Below are positions 27,669-38,828 of a stretch of DNA of 64,000 nt, piece after piece. The position numbers and the translations under genes were made by a program. Position 1 is the stretch's first letter. Each line of letters begins with the position of its first letter. The DNA comes from Sipunculus nudus (taxonomy: Eukaryota; Annelida; Sipuncula; Golfingiida; Sipunculidae): NCBI GenBank assembly GCA_026874595.1, contig CM049322.1:40790840-40854839 (forward strand), read 5' to 3'. A model generated the notes under the pieces. The model was not told where the DNA came from, ran no database searches, and worked only from the letters and a program-made list of their open reading frames with translations.

Positions 27669-28791
27669 TATTCAATATTTTGCCTTAAACTCTGAAGGCA
27701 CAGTTAATGTACATGGGATGTTCAAATAGGTAACAGTTAAAATGACTTTTCATTCGTGTAGATGGTTCATATTTTCTACTTGTAACGAAAAGTCAACAAT
27801 AATGCTCCAGAACTTCAAGTTTTTATACTAAATATATACTGGTTTCAGGGTAGACAATCATATCTTCTCGTTACATATGAATATACATTGTATTCCCATT
27901 CTATGGGAAGTCTACAGTACAGAGCAAGTCTAATTAAAACTTTATCATACAGTTCCTGATTGTTCATATGTGGGATGAAATTGATTTTCTTTTCTCATAT
28001 ACCAAGTTGCACATAATTTTATTCAATTATGGTTTAGTTGATAACTTGTAAGATAAATTCTGTGAAAAAAAACAGATTATGGTTTATACATAAACTCTAT
28101 TAAACTTTAATTTCATGCTTGCCAGTTGCAGAAGTCCTTATGTTTTCTTCAATTATTTTTTCTTACAATTTTTCCTCATTATTCTCAAAAGAATTTGTTT
28201 TTAAGTTCCACTGCACCCTCCACTGGCCAGGCATGACTTGGTTTTCTTAGTTCTAAATTTAGGACACTGCAAAGATGCCAGGCTGCAGTGTTCTGGACCC
28301 GGGCCAGATTTTATACCAGTGTTTGACTGGGCTGATCAAATTAAGGCTTGCATGGATGTCTGGGTGGCATTTCCTTGCTGTCAGTAGTGTACTTTTATTG
28401 ATTAGTGGTCTTTTATTCACATCATTTTGATTGTTGCCTTTCAGTTTGATTTTCAATTTTATTATTAAAAAAACACTATATTCTTTTGGAGATATATATC
28501 TATTAAAACTGTTCCTTTGAAATGATCCTTGGAAGAACGTTATAATGTAGACAACAGATAATAAAATCATTTCATGTATTACATTGCCAACATCTAGCGT
28601 AGGATATGAGAGGATTTTCCTTGTTAAACAACAGTGATTATAAATATCATATACATGTATAGATAAATTATATAGACTTTATTATCTATACTTTTTATAT
28701 CTGTCCTTAAGAAGGAGTTAGTTAAATTAAACAGGTATGACTATTGCTATAATTAGGATGACTGATATGAATTATTTCTCTCACAATTAAA

Positions 28792-28871
<80 letters not shown>

Positions 28872-31800
28872 TTGGTAAATCATGCAAGAAGATTTTAAAG
28901 TAGACAATCAATACAAACAGGTATGAAAACATATAAGTACTAAGTCACTTGTCACAAGTCATATTATTTTCCATTGTCTTTCTTTTGGCTTGAAACAAAA
29001 GTGTACCAACAAAACCACCCCTGCATGCTTACAGGTCGGTTTCTCTTTTCACTTCTTTTACATAATGGTTTTGTTCTGTGTCAATAAATATACAATCATT
29101 GTGGGTATGTTTACTATAAAGAATGAATTGTCAACGGTAAAATATTGTGCATGTTCAAAAATATGCAGCAAAGGAAGGAAGATATGAATCACAAATTAAT
29201 CAATTTTTCACTTTTGGTCACCATCCTTTTGATTATGCACGATGCAATTTTATTTCAACTTTGTATTGGTGTAACGGTTCCAGAAACAAATTATTGCAGA
29301 TACTTTAAAATTTCTAGGAGATTACAGCTTTAAAGGTGCATATTTACTGGGCATAATTAGTATTCATGAGCTACAATTGCACTATATTTTTCCCCCACCA
29401 ATTTATTGTCTTTGAATTTATATTATCATTGATCAGCCAATAATCTCTGGTCAATTGAATGACTCCAGCTGGTATGGGCTCATGCATCAGAAGACTAAGT
29501 GCAGCTTTTAAAGGGGGTTTTCTAGATATTCTCTTTCTCAGTGTATCATGGACAGGGTACGCAAAAGTCTGGTTGTGGCTTATAATAGACATGCGGCTTA
29601 TAATAGAGAATTTACATGAGGTTTATATTGAAGAATTTACGGTAATGTATCAGTCTTGAAATGACCAGATACACATATTCATGGGTATTTGAGTGTAACA
29701 TACTGTGTCAGAGTAGACATTTATGTATTTTTTATCTTATCTTTGTTCAATAAATGTGACAAGTCATTACACACATTAATAAATCTCATTATCACATGTA
29801 GGTTAAATATAAGATGGAGTGTTGACACATGAAGCACCATAGGCACACAATTTACATGTGCACATTCCACAAAGTCTGTGTTATACATGAATTCTGTATC
29901 TGATCAGTTATTAAGGTATGCATATCAGATCAACAGCATATTCAACCTCCTTAAATGATAACTCCGTTTTATTAATTATAAACTAATCAATAAATTACAG
30001 CATCATAAGCCATACATCTGTTATTGGTGAGGTATGATGTACACATTGCCTGTATTATGTGTACATGTGTTAGTTAATTAAATACATTAATACATGATTA
30101 TATTGTAGTCTCCTTAACTAAAATAACTTCAGTTTTCTTAAATAATAAGCAAAACATTAATTCTGACATCTTTAAAGGGACATAATCAGGAGCAATATTA
30201 TGCCTATTCTTTCACACTATCAGTTCAGTTTTGCTTTATAAAAATGGTTCTCAGCAAAACCATCAAAGCAAACAGTTACCTCGCGTACGGCCATTTAACA
30301 TCTTTTTATGGCTATATGTGTTGGTAAAACACAATCTACGTGTGTCTGTTTACCTTCACAAGGTCGCATGACTGGAGGTCCGATTGTTTGCCACAACATA
30401 GGTTGTTTCAGCCAGCGGGAACATGTATTACATTTTGGGCAAAGTCAGTCAGGGTATATCCTGATTGACATGTGTTGTGGCCATTTGGGATCCACATTTC
30501 CCCATGCGCTGTATTTATGTTGACACCTGTGGTCATGCCAGGTCCACTGTTTTTAACAATCGCTTGCAGGGGTAAGCAAAAGGTTTCAAGGCAATATTTT
30601 GGCAGGTACCAATTTATTTTAAAGGGAAAAAGCTATTTTATGTGTTAATTCTACATGCCTTATAGGTGTTTGGGTTCCTTTAACAATACTATTATGGGTG
30701 CTTTAATGTACACACACTAATTTCCCCAAGTGTTGGTGTGTGCAGAATAAATAAACTGATAATGTTCAACATCCATAAACATGCAAACCTTCATTTTATT
30801 AATAACTAAAAGATATAAACTATTAAGTATCTTGAGAAATATTGCTGTGCATGTCTGGCAATATGAAAGGTTTTAAGCTTGTATATCTGATGTATGTATG
30901 CTAATTAAAAATATTTATACTTAATCTATGCATATAATAGTTCCCTTGTAAATACATTATCCTGCACAATGAACCTAAAATATAAAACTTGGAGCTAATC
31001 AAATCATACAAATAACTGTTACATATACCAAGTTCATATGTGTATGTGTGTTTAGGTCTTATAAATTTATTACTCAACCAGATGATATATCATTTAACTT
31101 CAATGCATTAACCTTAAGTTCATTAATCAAAAACAATAGATAAATTATATAATGCATCTTACACTTACTTATGATACAAACATTCCCTTACCGAAAATTT
31201 TTATAAGTGCCATATATGTGAAAGTTATATGGCACATATAAGGCACATATATGTGCCATATATGTCCCTTATATCTAACCTTATAACTCCCATATATGTC
31301 ACATATATGTCTGGTATATGGATTTTATATGCAAATTAGGTAGGAGCCTTATATGTCACATATATGGGCCTTATATGTCACTTATAAGGCTTCCACATAT
31401 AGGTCCCCTATAACTCCCATATATCCCATATATGTCCCTTATAACTCCCATATATGTTCCATATATGTGCCTTATAACTCCCATATATGTGCCTTATAAC
31501 TCCCATATATGTGACATATATGTGACATATATGGGACTTATAAGTGCCATATATGTCCCTTATAAATGACGTATAACTCACATACAAGTCCAGTGTATGC
31601 ACCTTCTGTGCTGTTTGTCAATAGCTCAGTTACTATCTGTTGTATGTTCTGTTTTGAAAGGTGTTTACTCTTTTCTTTATTCCACAAGCAATTACGTTAG
31701 ATGATAGAAATTAAGCTTTGTGTGTGTGTGTGTGGTGAGCTTCCTGCACTGTGCAATTCCTTGAAATCAATGCTGGCCTGCAGTCACACTGGGGGTCATC

Positions 31801-34800
31801 AACTTCACACAGTCACATTGACGCAAACACATGAATCATAAAAGTAAGAAAATACAATAGCCAAAATTAATTTTATTTACACATTTGTAAACTGAAAATA
31901 ATAATTTCATAAGATTTTAAAAACTCCCTGGTTCAGTCAGATTTGAGTGTTGTCATTTTAGGGAATGAAGGCTGGAAGGAAATATACAGCCTTGCCACAC
32001 TCTAAATCCTTTTCAGTCCCCTCCTGTTTGACCTGCAAAAACAAATGTTACCAGTCTAAGTATACACATATAGTCATTATTGCTCAAATTAATTATTTTA
32101 TTACATAAGTTTGACATTGATGCTTAGTATTGCTTTTTTTAACATTAACATTAGTTTACCTTATCTAGAGGCAACACACAAGTCAAAAAATGAAAAGAAT
32201 TTATTTCACTGAAAGTACATCTGCTCTCTATATAGGGGTTTTAAATGTTCTGAAAATATGCCTGTTTAACATTTAGGATTATAATTTAATACAGTTGGAC
32301 TTCTCAATTACTAACAGAGGAAGAGTTTTCCAGTTATACAGAGTATATACAAACATACAGATTATTAAAAATAATGGTCACGGGACAGACACTGTGGCCT
32401 AAAGATGCTCATAGGTTCAGAAAGTAGGTTACTCAGTTGAAACAATTTTAACATGTAAGCAGTTATATTAATATCCCATATGCACAATAAATGTTAACCA
32501 CCAAATTTGCACTTCAAATATGGTAAGTTCCAGCTATTTGATAAAAAAAACCTTACAATTCATAACATTTCTCATTTGCTAAAAGATTTAAATGTTCCTT
32601 TATATGATAAACTGAATATGCTTACCAGACAATTCTTGCAAGGGCTGGAGATATCTGGGCTCTCCTTATACTTTCTGCACCATTTCTTCATACTGGTTCT
32701 AAGAAAAGTAAAGAAATCATTACAAATCATAGAAACAAAGGTTGTTGGAAATAAATAATTAAGAACATGGAGTCTTGCATATTTTGACATTTAAGTAGAC
32801 AAATTATTTAACTAAAAAAGGGCCTCACATCAATAATATTACTAAAACAGTACATCAATGATATATTGGTGGTCAGTAATGTTCAAAATGACGTCTTGAT
32901 CTTTTATGGTGAAATGGCACTAATACATGTACATGTAAAAATAAATCATTCAAGGTGGACTTAGAACACACTCTTGATTAACCTGTAAATTGAACCGGAT
33001 TTGATTTCTCTTTTGGAATCAAAACAGTACCTAATGAAATCATCTGATCCTTAGTGAAACAAATTCCCAAATTATTATGCTTTTTCTTTTGTGATGAAAG
33101 TGAATATGTCAGAAAAACTTCAAAGGAAAAGAAAAGTCAGAGGACCAAGCCCTTTAAAGCTCTCATGCCTTTATAAAGAGTGTTCTTGATCTTCTGATGT
33201 CAAATTCAGATTAAATTCATACATATGGTTATGAATGGTTTATGGGTTGTTATGAAATATAGTGTGTTATGTGTCAAATTGTTAATTAATTGGTGTTTAC
33301 AGTATATGTAAATGACATGTAGAAAGGCATATTACCAAATTAAAGCTTAATTTAGGAGCTTTTGTGTGATAGACTCCAATAGTAAAAAAATATTTGATTA
33401 GTTGATATGTTTTGGTTGAGTACAGCAAACCTCTCTTCAATTTTATAAAAAAAAGCATTCATCAAAATTGAGACAGTGGCTGTAAATTCAGCAATGATCA
33501 ACAGTGTTAATGTTTACTTTGCCTGAAAAAAAAAACTTATAAATATTGTATAATTAAACATTTTTAATCATATTATAACTTTTGGGCACTCTAGCAAGAC
33601 AGAAAAATTCAAGTCAATTTGGAAAATGGAAAAGAACATAATTACCTTTTAGCAGCTTTTCTTTTCATGACCCAGAGTTCAGCTAAATAATAACATGGTC
33701 AATAGCCATGTATATATATATCTATAGGTTCAACAAATAAAATGGTCGTATGTGGTACTCATAGCATTTGTGTGCCGATTAAGCTTTATGTAGGTTAACT
33801 GATCAACCCTTTACAGGTAGGGGACATTCAGAAATTAAATCAATATGTAACTTTAGGGCCTGCTGCTGACTCTTGATTTTTCCACACCCTATTGCAAATG
33901 GCACCACTGAAAAGAATATGTTCTTAGCTTCCTGTTGGTGCATAGAACATGCACATTGACACTATATAGGGGCAACAGCATCAGCTTTTTGTAGAAAATG
34001 TGGTATTTTTTAAAGATGGGCCACCAAATAGGAAATGTTATCTTGAAACACACAAATTCTGTTTTTGCAGGGCAAACCAAGATAGGTGAAGTCATCTTTA
34101 TGCAATCACTGGTTTAATATGCAAAAATAACTTAAATAATGCAAGATTACTTACCAATGAGACATTTTTTCAGCTATACATTCCCCTTCTGCTTGAGCAG
34201 CTTGACAAAGAACTTCTCTTCAAAGTGTGTACTCCCTTAACGGTTACCGGATGTTATCACACAGATGTAAACTGACTCTGCATGCCTTAGTTGTCCACAG
34301 CCTGTACAGTATTCATGTGACATCACCACTATTCCAGGGCAGGGTACAGTAAGGTCAATGGCCCATTGCAGAGAGTGCTTGTACAGCAAGCTTGTCTGCT
34401 GGGGGGGGGGGGGGGTAGTTACATATACTAGTGAAATTTACTGATTAGAATGCTGGTTATTGTCCAAATAAGAATGCAGATTCTTATTCTTTTTAAGTAC
34501 CTCTGCTTTTATCAATGCTGTTGATTTTCAGTGGCAATATTTTACTGCTAAAATGTGTGGGTGCTGAGCTGTTTCTAAAACCAATATGATATTAGGTTAA
34601 TGCCCATGTATTCCCATAATTGGTCAGTGGCACACTACATCAGTACCCTTTGTTCTGTATTTATGAAGTAGTTATCAATTGCAATTAGATGCTGAAGTAC
34701 TTGTATACGGTATACACTACATTCCAAAAGAATTATTTTTTTCTTATAATTATCAAGGGCACAAATTATAACCAATGTGAAATATAGTCAAATTATTTTT

Positions 34801-35454
34801 TTGTATTGTGTTTTGTGTAAATGATGTTTTACTGCATGCATGGTTACTATATTTTACACTTCTTAATGAATAAGTCAGATGAAAAAAAAATTATTTATAG
34901 TATTATTTTTCTAATATACATAAAGTTCTGAGGAAGCTGGTTATTTTGATACCCATTTTAACATACTTCTTCAGTATTTATTATTCAATTATAATTCATT
35001 TTCTTAAAACCATAATGGAGCTGGGACTTAGAAGTTTCTGCAGCATTTGTGTTCCCTTGGTCAAAATGTCTATGTCCTATATATCTTATAGAACAGTAAG
35101 CTCACAGTATATAAACTTATAACTGACATATAACTGACATATACAGAACCCCTTCACGTTCACCTCCCTTATATCTCCCATACAAGTCACATATAAATGA
35201 AATGTACAGAATGGCCTCATGTGCAACTCCCTTATAACTGACATATAACAAACATACAACTCCCTTATAACTCACATATAACAATGCCTGACTAAACATA
35301 TAGCTGCAATATACATATAACTCACATACACAGCACTTATATGGGAAATATAAGGGACATATAAGGCCCTTATAAGGGGCATATAAGGCACATATATGTG
35401 AGTACTTTCCATTTTCGTAAGGGTTAGGTTTGCATGTGTATCATGTGTTTATAT

Positions 35455-35520
<66 letters not shown>

Positions 35521-35630
35521 AATGGCATGTATTCAACTACCATAAATTTACATAGCTTATTTTTTATTAAAATTATCAAAAATTTTTACGAGGATACTGA
35601 AGTTTCAGGCTGATCTCATATATATATATT

Positions 35631-35689
<59 letters not shown>

Positions 35690-35814
35690 ATGAGAGAGGT
35701 TGTGTGTGATATGATAAACATCATACTTTCATGACTTTATATATAATTCATTTTATTTATTAATAACCAATCCACATAGTGTATTTATCTTATATGTATT
35801 TATCTTATAACATA

Positions 35815-35862
<48 letters not shown>

Positions 35863-36198
35863 TATGTGTGTGTGTGAGAGAGGTTGTGTGTGATATGATA
35901 AATATCATACTTTCATGACTTTATATATAATTCATTTTATTTATTAATAACCAATCCATATAGTGTATTTATCTTATAACATCCCATTAAACCTATATCA
36001 CTAATTACGTCATATTTTGGTACCTGGGCTGTTTTCCTCAGCAACTTTATTGCACCCAGGGCCTTGTGTTGACTACAATTTTCAATATAATATCACACAC
36101 AGCTTGTACTTACCGGACTTATGCGAGTCGGATCTGTTAAATCTCTGGTTGAAAGAATCTGGTTGGGTCGGTTTCACGGGAGTTGTCGGGGTCGACAT
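4818..36198 (-). CDS. AMPD2: AMP deaminase, 5' part of gene (N-terminal region only)
   Basis: Gene-level entry. AMP deaminase converts AMP to IMP and ammonia in the cytosol as part of the purine nucleotide cycle. Four coding exons are visible: two alternative first exons (36198-36114 and 24018-23811), then 15945-15720 and 4962-4818. The joined frame gives a segment with KFEQLAGSIF and SAPYDVPQYPIAE, which lines up with the AMPD2/AMPD3 N-terminal region (DEKxxxLAxxxF, SAPYEFPEESPIE), and ends in HFQRVTISGEHNSG. FQRVTISGE is the signature just ahead of the AMPD core. Splice phases agree at every junction: 1 nt + 2 nt, then 2 nt + 1 nt. The zinc-binding TIM-barrel catalytic domain is not in the window, so the 3' exons lie beyond the left edge. 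Introns are long (about 8-12 kb) and full of mobile elements. AMPD2 versus AMPD3 is uncertain; an invertebrate may have one ancestral gene. Confidence 0.88.
7191..7366. mobile_element. MITE, GACCAC family, intact copy with TA target duplication
   Basis: 176 bp flanked by TA on both sides. Termini are CAGTGGAACCCCGACTTGCG and CTGTGGGGTTCCACTG, inverted to each other. The interior repeats TACGACCAC. CAG ends plus TA duplication fit the Tc1/mariner-pogo superfamily. Confidence 0.75.
11771..13110. mobile_element. Family A array-bearing element, copy 1 (right end lost)
   Basis: Starts ACTAGTATATGGGTAGTCGA with the hairpin GTAGTCG-ACAAG-CGACTA, then the repeat TATCCGC. It contains ~140-bp units with diverged GGTGGCGCCACC palindromes and the common 3' domain (GTGTGGAAACAGACGCACAA) near 13010. 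The terminal GGCGGATAC hairpin is missing. Confidence 0.65.
13196..13254. repeat. GTCTAGAC palindrome cluster
   Basis: Four to five overlapping copies of GTGTCTAGACRTCTAGACAC-like palindromes in under 60 bp. Unlike its flanks; function unknown. Confidence 0.7.
13540..14035. mobile_element. 3' part of a further array-type element (family D)
   Basis: A single GGTGGCGCCACC palindrome is followed by unit-like sequence and a GC-rich end with GGACGGCGGA repeats, finishing CATCGCATAAGCTCACAG before family B resumes at about 14040. Its left end was not identified. Confidence 0.4.
14041..15140. repeat. ~180-bp tandem array of family B
   Basis: Six units with the marker AAGTAGGTCAAC near 14130, 14311, 14489, 14672, 14852 and 15031, spacing 178-183 bp. 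Two more diverged units lie at 11340-11620, left of the insertion. Confidence 0.85.
15720..15945 (-). CDS. AMPD2: AMP deaminase coding exon 2
   Basis: The exon is bounded by acceptor TTTTGTTCCAG and donor AAG|GTGAGT, 226 nt. It encodes NQLSNSPLSPTFNPAKITF, then a segment with IDDKFEQLAGSIF and SAPYDVPQYPIAEEQ. This corresponds to the conserved stretch of vertebrate AMPD2/3 N-termini around LAEELF and SAPYEFPEESPIE. It ends two nucleotides into a codon, matching the following exon. Confidence 0.88.
17747..18335. other. GC-rich island in the AMPD intron
   Basis: Clearly richer in G+C than its flanks. It contains a 156-codon open frame on the plus strand and shorter ones on the minus, none resembling a known protein. 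GCTGGGTCTGACATG occurs at about 17900 and again at about 18305 as a direct repeat. It may be the left part of family C or an inserted fragment. Confidence 0.4.
18335..21430. repeat. Family C, ~675-bp tandem units, interrupted by family A
   Basis: ACGTGCCATGGTCAAA...GGGCAAAATTTAA occurs near 18447 and again near 19120. The second unit breaks at 19357 and resumes at about 21059 (TTTCTGGCATGTACATAG, compare TTTCTGGCATGTGCATAG near 18700). The right end near 21395-21428 is a hairpin, AGCTCAG...CTGAGCT, preceded by GGACGGACAGACAGACAG. Confidence 0.65.
19358..21058. mobile_element. Family A array-bearing element, copy 2 (complete)
   Basis: 1.7 kb. The left end ACTAGAATACGGG is followed by the hairpin GTAGTTG-ACAAG-CAACTAC and then GTATCCGCC. 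The right end is the hairpin GTATCCGC...GCGGATAC, complementary to the left repeat. The interior holds about ten GGTGGCGCCACC palindromes in ~140-bp spacing, forming ~280-bp dimers; units at 20104-20383 and 20384-20663 are nearly identical. It sits inside a family C unit. No protein. Confidence 0.75.
23324..23421. repeat. Long inverted repeat, ~45-bp arms, 8-nt loop
   Basis: The left arm CTGGACTGTTCAGAGCC... to ATGTTGCC and the right arm GGCAACATAGACC... to CAGTCCAG pair along nearly their full length with scattered mismatches around the loop ACGTCACA. It could be a fold-back element or a small-RNA hairpin. Confidence 0.6.
23811..24018 (-). CDS. AMPD2: AMP deaminase alternative first coding exon, proximal (exon 1b)
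   Basis: The exon encodes 69 residues (MPNEGPKQES ... NFATGDTGE) plus one nucleotide, then donor GAAG|GTAGAC. The ATG is the first Met after an in-frame upstream TAG. The last nucleotide completes an Asp codon with the next exon at 15945, so the frame continues into the recognisable AMPD segment. The sequence is acidic at first, then has a basic patch (PKRARM). It resembles no catalytic domain and is probably a regulatory or disordered N-terminus. It could in principle be an internal exon, but the upstream stop argues for a first exon. Confidence 0.72.
26688..27285. mobile_element. Possible hAT-like non-autonomous element
   Basis: The left end AGGGCTGCATGATATTATGG and the right end AAAGCGATACCCAGCCATA form loose inverted repeats with many GATAT/ATATC motifs, similar to elements ending in GGGCTGGGCGATAT. 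Target duplication not confirmed; an AT microsatellite lies inside. Confidence 0.3.
27597..27664. repeat. AT microsatellite
   Basis: More than 30 uninterrupted TA units. A shorter AT run is at 27113-27147. Confidence 0.95.
28790..28866. repeat. Compound microsatellite (CTGT)n(CT)n(AT)n
   Basis: CTGTCT units pass into CT and then into AT repeats without interruption. Confidence 0.95.
31195..31600. repeat. Short-period CATATATGTSNCTTATAA array
   Basis: About 400 bp of degenerate 10-20-bp units (CCATATATGT, CTTATAACTCC, CTTATATGTCA) in both orientations. Because CATATATG is self-complementary, the array can form many hairpins. The minus frame translates to repeats of YGSYKxHIW, which is a repeat artefact. 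Confidence 0.85.
35110..35405. repeat. Second CTTATAACTCCCATATA array
   Basis: The same motif vocabulary as the array at 31.2-31.6 kb (CTTATAACTGACATATA, GGGACATATAAGGC), about 3.5 kb away and partly in the opposite sense. Confidence 0.8.
35458..35980. repeat. AT microsatellites with a tandem duplication
   Basis: AT runs at 35458-35518, 35618-35676 and 35812-35866. The segment from GTGTGTG...GAGAGAGG to AGTGTATTTATCTTATA occurs at about 35677 and again at about 35865, offset about 188 bp, nearly identical. Confidence 0.85.
36114..36198 (-). CDS. AMPD2: AMP deaminase alternative first coding exon, distal (exon 1a)
   Basis: The exon encodes 28 residues starting MSTPTTPVKPTQPDSF, plus one nucleotide of a split codon, then a strong donor (G|GTAAGT). 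Upstream of the ATG an in-frame TAG is reached with no intervening ATG, which supports this start. The single overhanging G joins to the AC at the start of the 15945 exon to give Asp, the same phase as the proximal exon 1b. The segment is Ser/Thr/Pro-rich and of low complexity, as expected for the variable AMPD N-terminus. A TATA box lies about 215 nt upstream. Confidence 0.7.
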
Positions 36199-36410
36199 CT
36201 TGAAATAAAATTCGTTAATATCTCCCCCTTGTCTAGTAGATCTGATGTGATCTGCCGTTAGGTGAGGTATTTTTCGTATGATCTATTTATATTTAATGAC
36301 CTTGACGTTGGTGGGGGCGCTGTGATCGTCAGGTGATTGCTGTGTGCTCCTGAGCATTGCGAGCAATACCTGCATTTAGTGGGCTGGGCAGGTTTGTTTA
36401 CTTCCTGTAG

Positions 36411-36418
36411 TTTATATA
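36411..36418 (-). promoter_or_regulatory. TATA box of the distal AMPD promoter
   Basis: On the minus strand the sequence reads GGGAGCTATATAAACTACAG, a good TATA box in a locally GC-rich setting. A start about 30 nt downstream (near 36385) would give a 5' UTR of roughly 190 nt before the ATG at 36198. Promoter function is inferred. Confidence 0.55.
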
Positions 36419-36422
36419 GCTC

Positions 36423-36437
36423 CCGCCAGATGGCGCC
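36423..36437 (+). promoter_or_regulatory. CTCF-like motif next to the TATA box
   Basis: The 15 bases CCGCCAGATGGCGCC closely match the CTCF core (CCNCNAGRKGGCRC-like). They sit immediately upstream of the minus-strand TATA box. CTCF is conserved across Bilateria, but this is a single motif match and binding is untested. Confidence 0.35.
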
Positions 36438-37021
36438 TCCTGTCAAGGTAATCCTGTCCATGTCAGCAAATTTATATACACTTATTTTCAAGTAACAGAC
36501 CAGAGACTTTTTTATTACTTGTTAACCTCCGCTGCAAATCATGGATTTTCAAAATATCTTGGAATACTGTTGTTATAATTTTTGGTTGGTTAATTGGTTT
36601 ATCAGTTGACCTTTTCAATAGAAAAAATATGGATGGATTATATTGATATCTTTATGGGGGGGGGAGGTAAGAATAACAATCCAGTTGTTAACCATCCATT
36701 GAATGTTTGAGGTAAACTGGAACTTTATAGTATCCTAAACCTTGGCGAGACGGAAATATGTTTATCCAAGCGGAGGCCATTGCCATTAAAAAGCAGTTGG
36801 GATGAACCGCCCGTCTGACTGGGAGCATAAATTACCTGTGATCCAATATTGGAGTTGCTGAACCATGACATAGGGCATACATTTTTTCTCTGTAGCACAA
36901 ACCTATGTTTGATTAGGATGTTAGCGGAGGTATCCATGTGGTCCCTGACTACTTTACTATATTGTTATTTCGTTATCTCTAATGCAAGCTGTTCATTTTA
37001 TTTGAAAATGAAACATAAATA

Positions 37022-37176
37022 TATGCCAAATATAATGAGGCGGTATTTTTTTATAAATTGGAGAATGATAAGATTTTCTAGGAAATGTTATATTTTTACA
37101 CACACACACACACACACACACTCACACACACATATATAATCTAATTTTCCAATAAGCGTTTAATTTTGTGTACACT

Positions 37177-37273
<97 letters not shown>

Positions 37274-37485
37274 AAATTTGCTAAGTTCAGACCACTGTAT
37301 GAAGAAAATTTATCATTAGTTTTGTCAGCAAACAGTAAAGTGTATGCCAAATATAATGAGGCGGTATTTATAAATTGGAGAATGATAAGATTTTCTAGGA
37401 AATGTTATATTTTTACACACACACACACTCTCACACACACATATATAATCTAATTTTCCAATAAGCGTTTAATTTTGTGTACACT

Positions 37486-37527
<42 letters not shown>

Positions 37528-37625
37528 TATTATATATATATATATAAATATGCAAAATTTGCTAAGTTCAGACCACTGTATGAAGAAAATTTATCATTAG
37601 TTTTGTCAGCAAACAGTAAAGTGTA
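37022..37625. repeat. ~320-bp tandem duplication with CA and AT runs
   Basis: GCCAAATATAATGAGGCGG starts at 37025 and again at 37346. GCAAAATTTGCTAAGTTCAG starts at 37271 and 37551. Copies differ mainly in microsatellite length, so the duplication is recent. Confidence 0.9.
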
Positions 37626-38812
37626 ACTACTCTTGTACTGATGAGTACTATATATAACAAACTCTTAAATGTATGCTTAATGCGGATACCTTGGGCAAAG
37701 TCCTGATTATTAACTTGATAAAGAGGCAGTCATGGTAGAACATGAAGATAAAAGTCCGTGATCTTTAGGAATGTTAACCTGTGGCAGTTATATATCTTAA
37801 TCCATCAACATACCTTATGGTGGTATATACGCCACTGCCTACGTCAATGCTATGGTAAATTATGGAGATAGCATTCACACAGACATGTAGAAACCTGATG
37901 CGGCTTATACTCTTGATATTGACTTCCATCGATTCATTATGTGGACCACCAATGAATATTAAATGCAGTAAAACCTTGAAATTACGAACACCAACGGGAC
38001 CTTGATGAAGTATTCACATTTTCGAGGTGGTCGCTTAAGCGAGGTCTAAATATAAAAGACAAAAAGAATCGGGAAGGTGCACAAGTGGTCATTATTCTGA
38101 GATGGAAGATTAAATCGAGTCAAAACACGTCAAGTTTAATATCCAATCAGCAACATCTATTTTTTTTACGCATATATGCAAATATACATATACGCGCACA
38201 TGGTTAAACACATCTAAAGTAAGATAGCTTAGGTCGATTATATTTACAACCATGTTGAACCGTACAAACCCATGTTCCTCCCCTAAGATGTTAGTAATTT
38301 CAAGCTTTTCTCTCAGTGGAATATCTTGATATGCACCACAAGAAAATTATTATAACTGACGGTGGTACCACTCGACCTGTGTCACTAAACTGCTCTTTGG
38401 CCATGCCTTGAACATTCTCGTTTCCGTCTTGAATTGTCGGAACGATACCAAGTGTGTCCTAAGGGGGTTATTTTCCCATAAATTCTGAGAAATTTGTTTA
38501 CCTACGGTTGATTGCAGGGCCCTCTGTCATATATGGAATGTAACTGAAGTGGTCTTCAAATGCAAAATAATGTATGAGAAATACGCTAGTAATATTAAGA
38601 AAAAAAACACCCCGGAATTTCAAGATAGCGTGTAATCCCATGTTGTTAGTATTGTAAAAAAAAAGGGTAGGCGTAGCCTCACATTGGTAGACCTACGTAA
38701 CAGGATAAAGGCCTATTTGGGGAAGCAACAATTACTTGAATTTAATAAACCGATAATTCTATTGTCGTAAATATGGCCCTAGATGTGACTTTTTTTGGTT
38801 TTTTTTCCCGGT

Positions 38813-38818
38813 TTTATT
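38813..38818 (-). terminator. Possible polyadenylation signal of ceramidase
   Basis: AATAAA on the minus strand 10-16 nt downstream of the TAA stop. This would give a very short 3' UTR, so a later signal may be used instead. Confidence 0.35.
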
Positions 38819-38828
38819 CTTATTACGT

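Larger units (their letters stand above)
24019..36113 (-). other. AMPD intron between distal and proximal first exons
   Basis: About 12 kb of AT-rich sequence. It holds a possible hAT-like element (26.69-27.28 kb), microsatellites, and two short-period CATATATG arrays (31.2-31.6 and 35.1-35.4 kb). No coding exon is supported; 24.4-26.6, 29-31 and 31.7-35 kb show nothing I can name. Confidence 0.6.
36440..38828. other. Intergenic region between ceramidase and the distal AMPD promoter
   Basis: About 2.4 kb. It contains a tandem duplication with AT/CA microsatellites (37022-37625) and an eroded GACCAC-type MITE end near 37975-38045. No ORF is credible. Confidence 0.6.

Noticed and set aside
30270-30310. 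Minus-strand ATGGCCGTACGCGAG followed by GTAACT as a third AMPD first exon
   Set aside because: It ends in phase 0, which cannot join the 15945 exon in frame, and there is no promoter evidence.
31195-31602. 64-codon frame with YGSYKGHIW repeats as a repetitive protein
   Set aside because: It is the direct translation of a short-period DNA repeat that extends beyond the frame in both directions.
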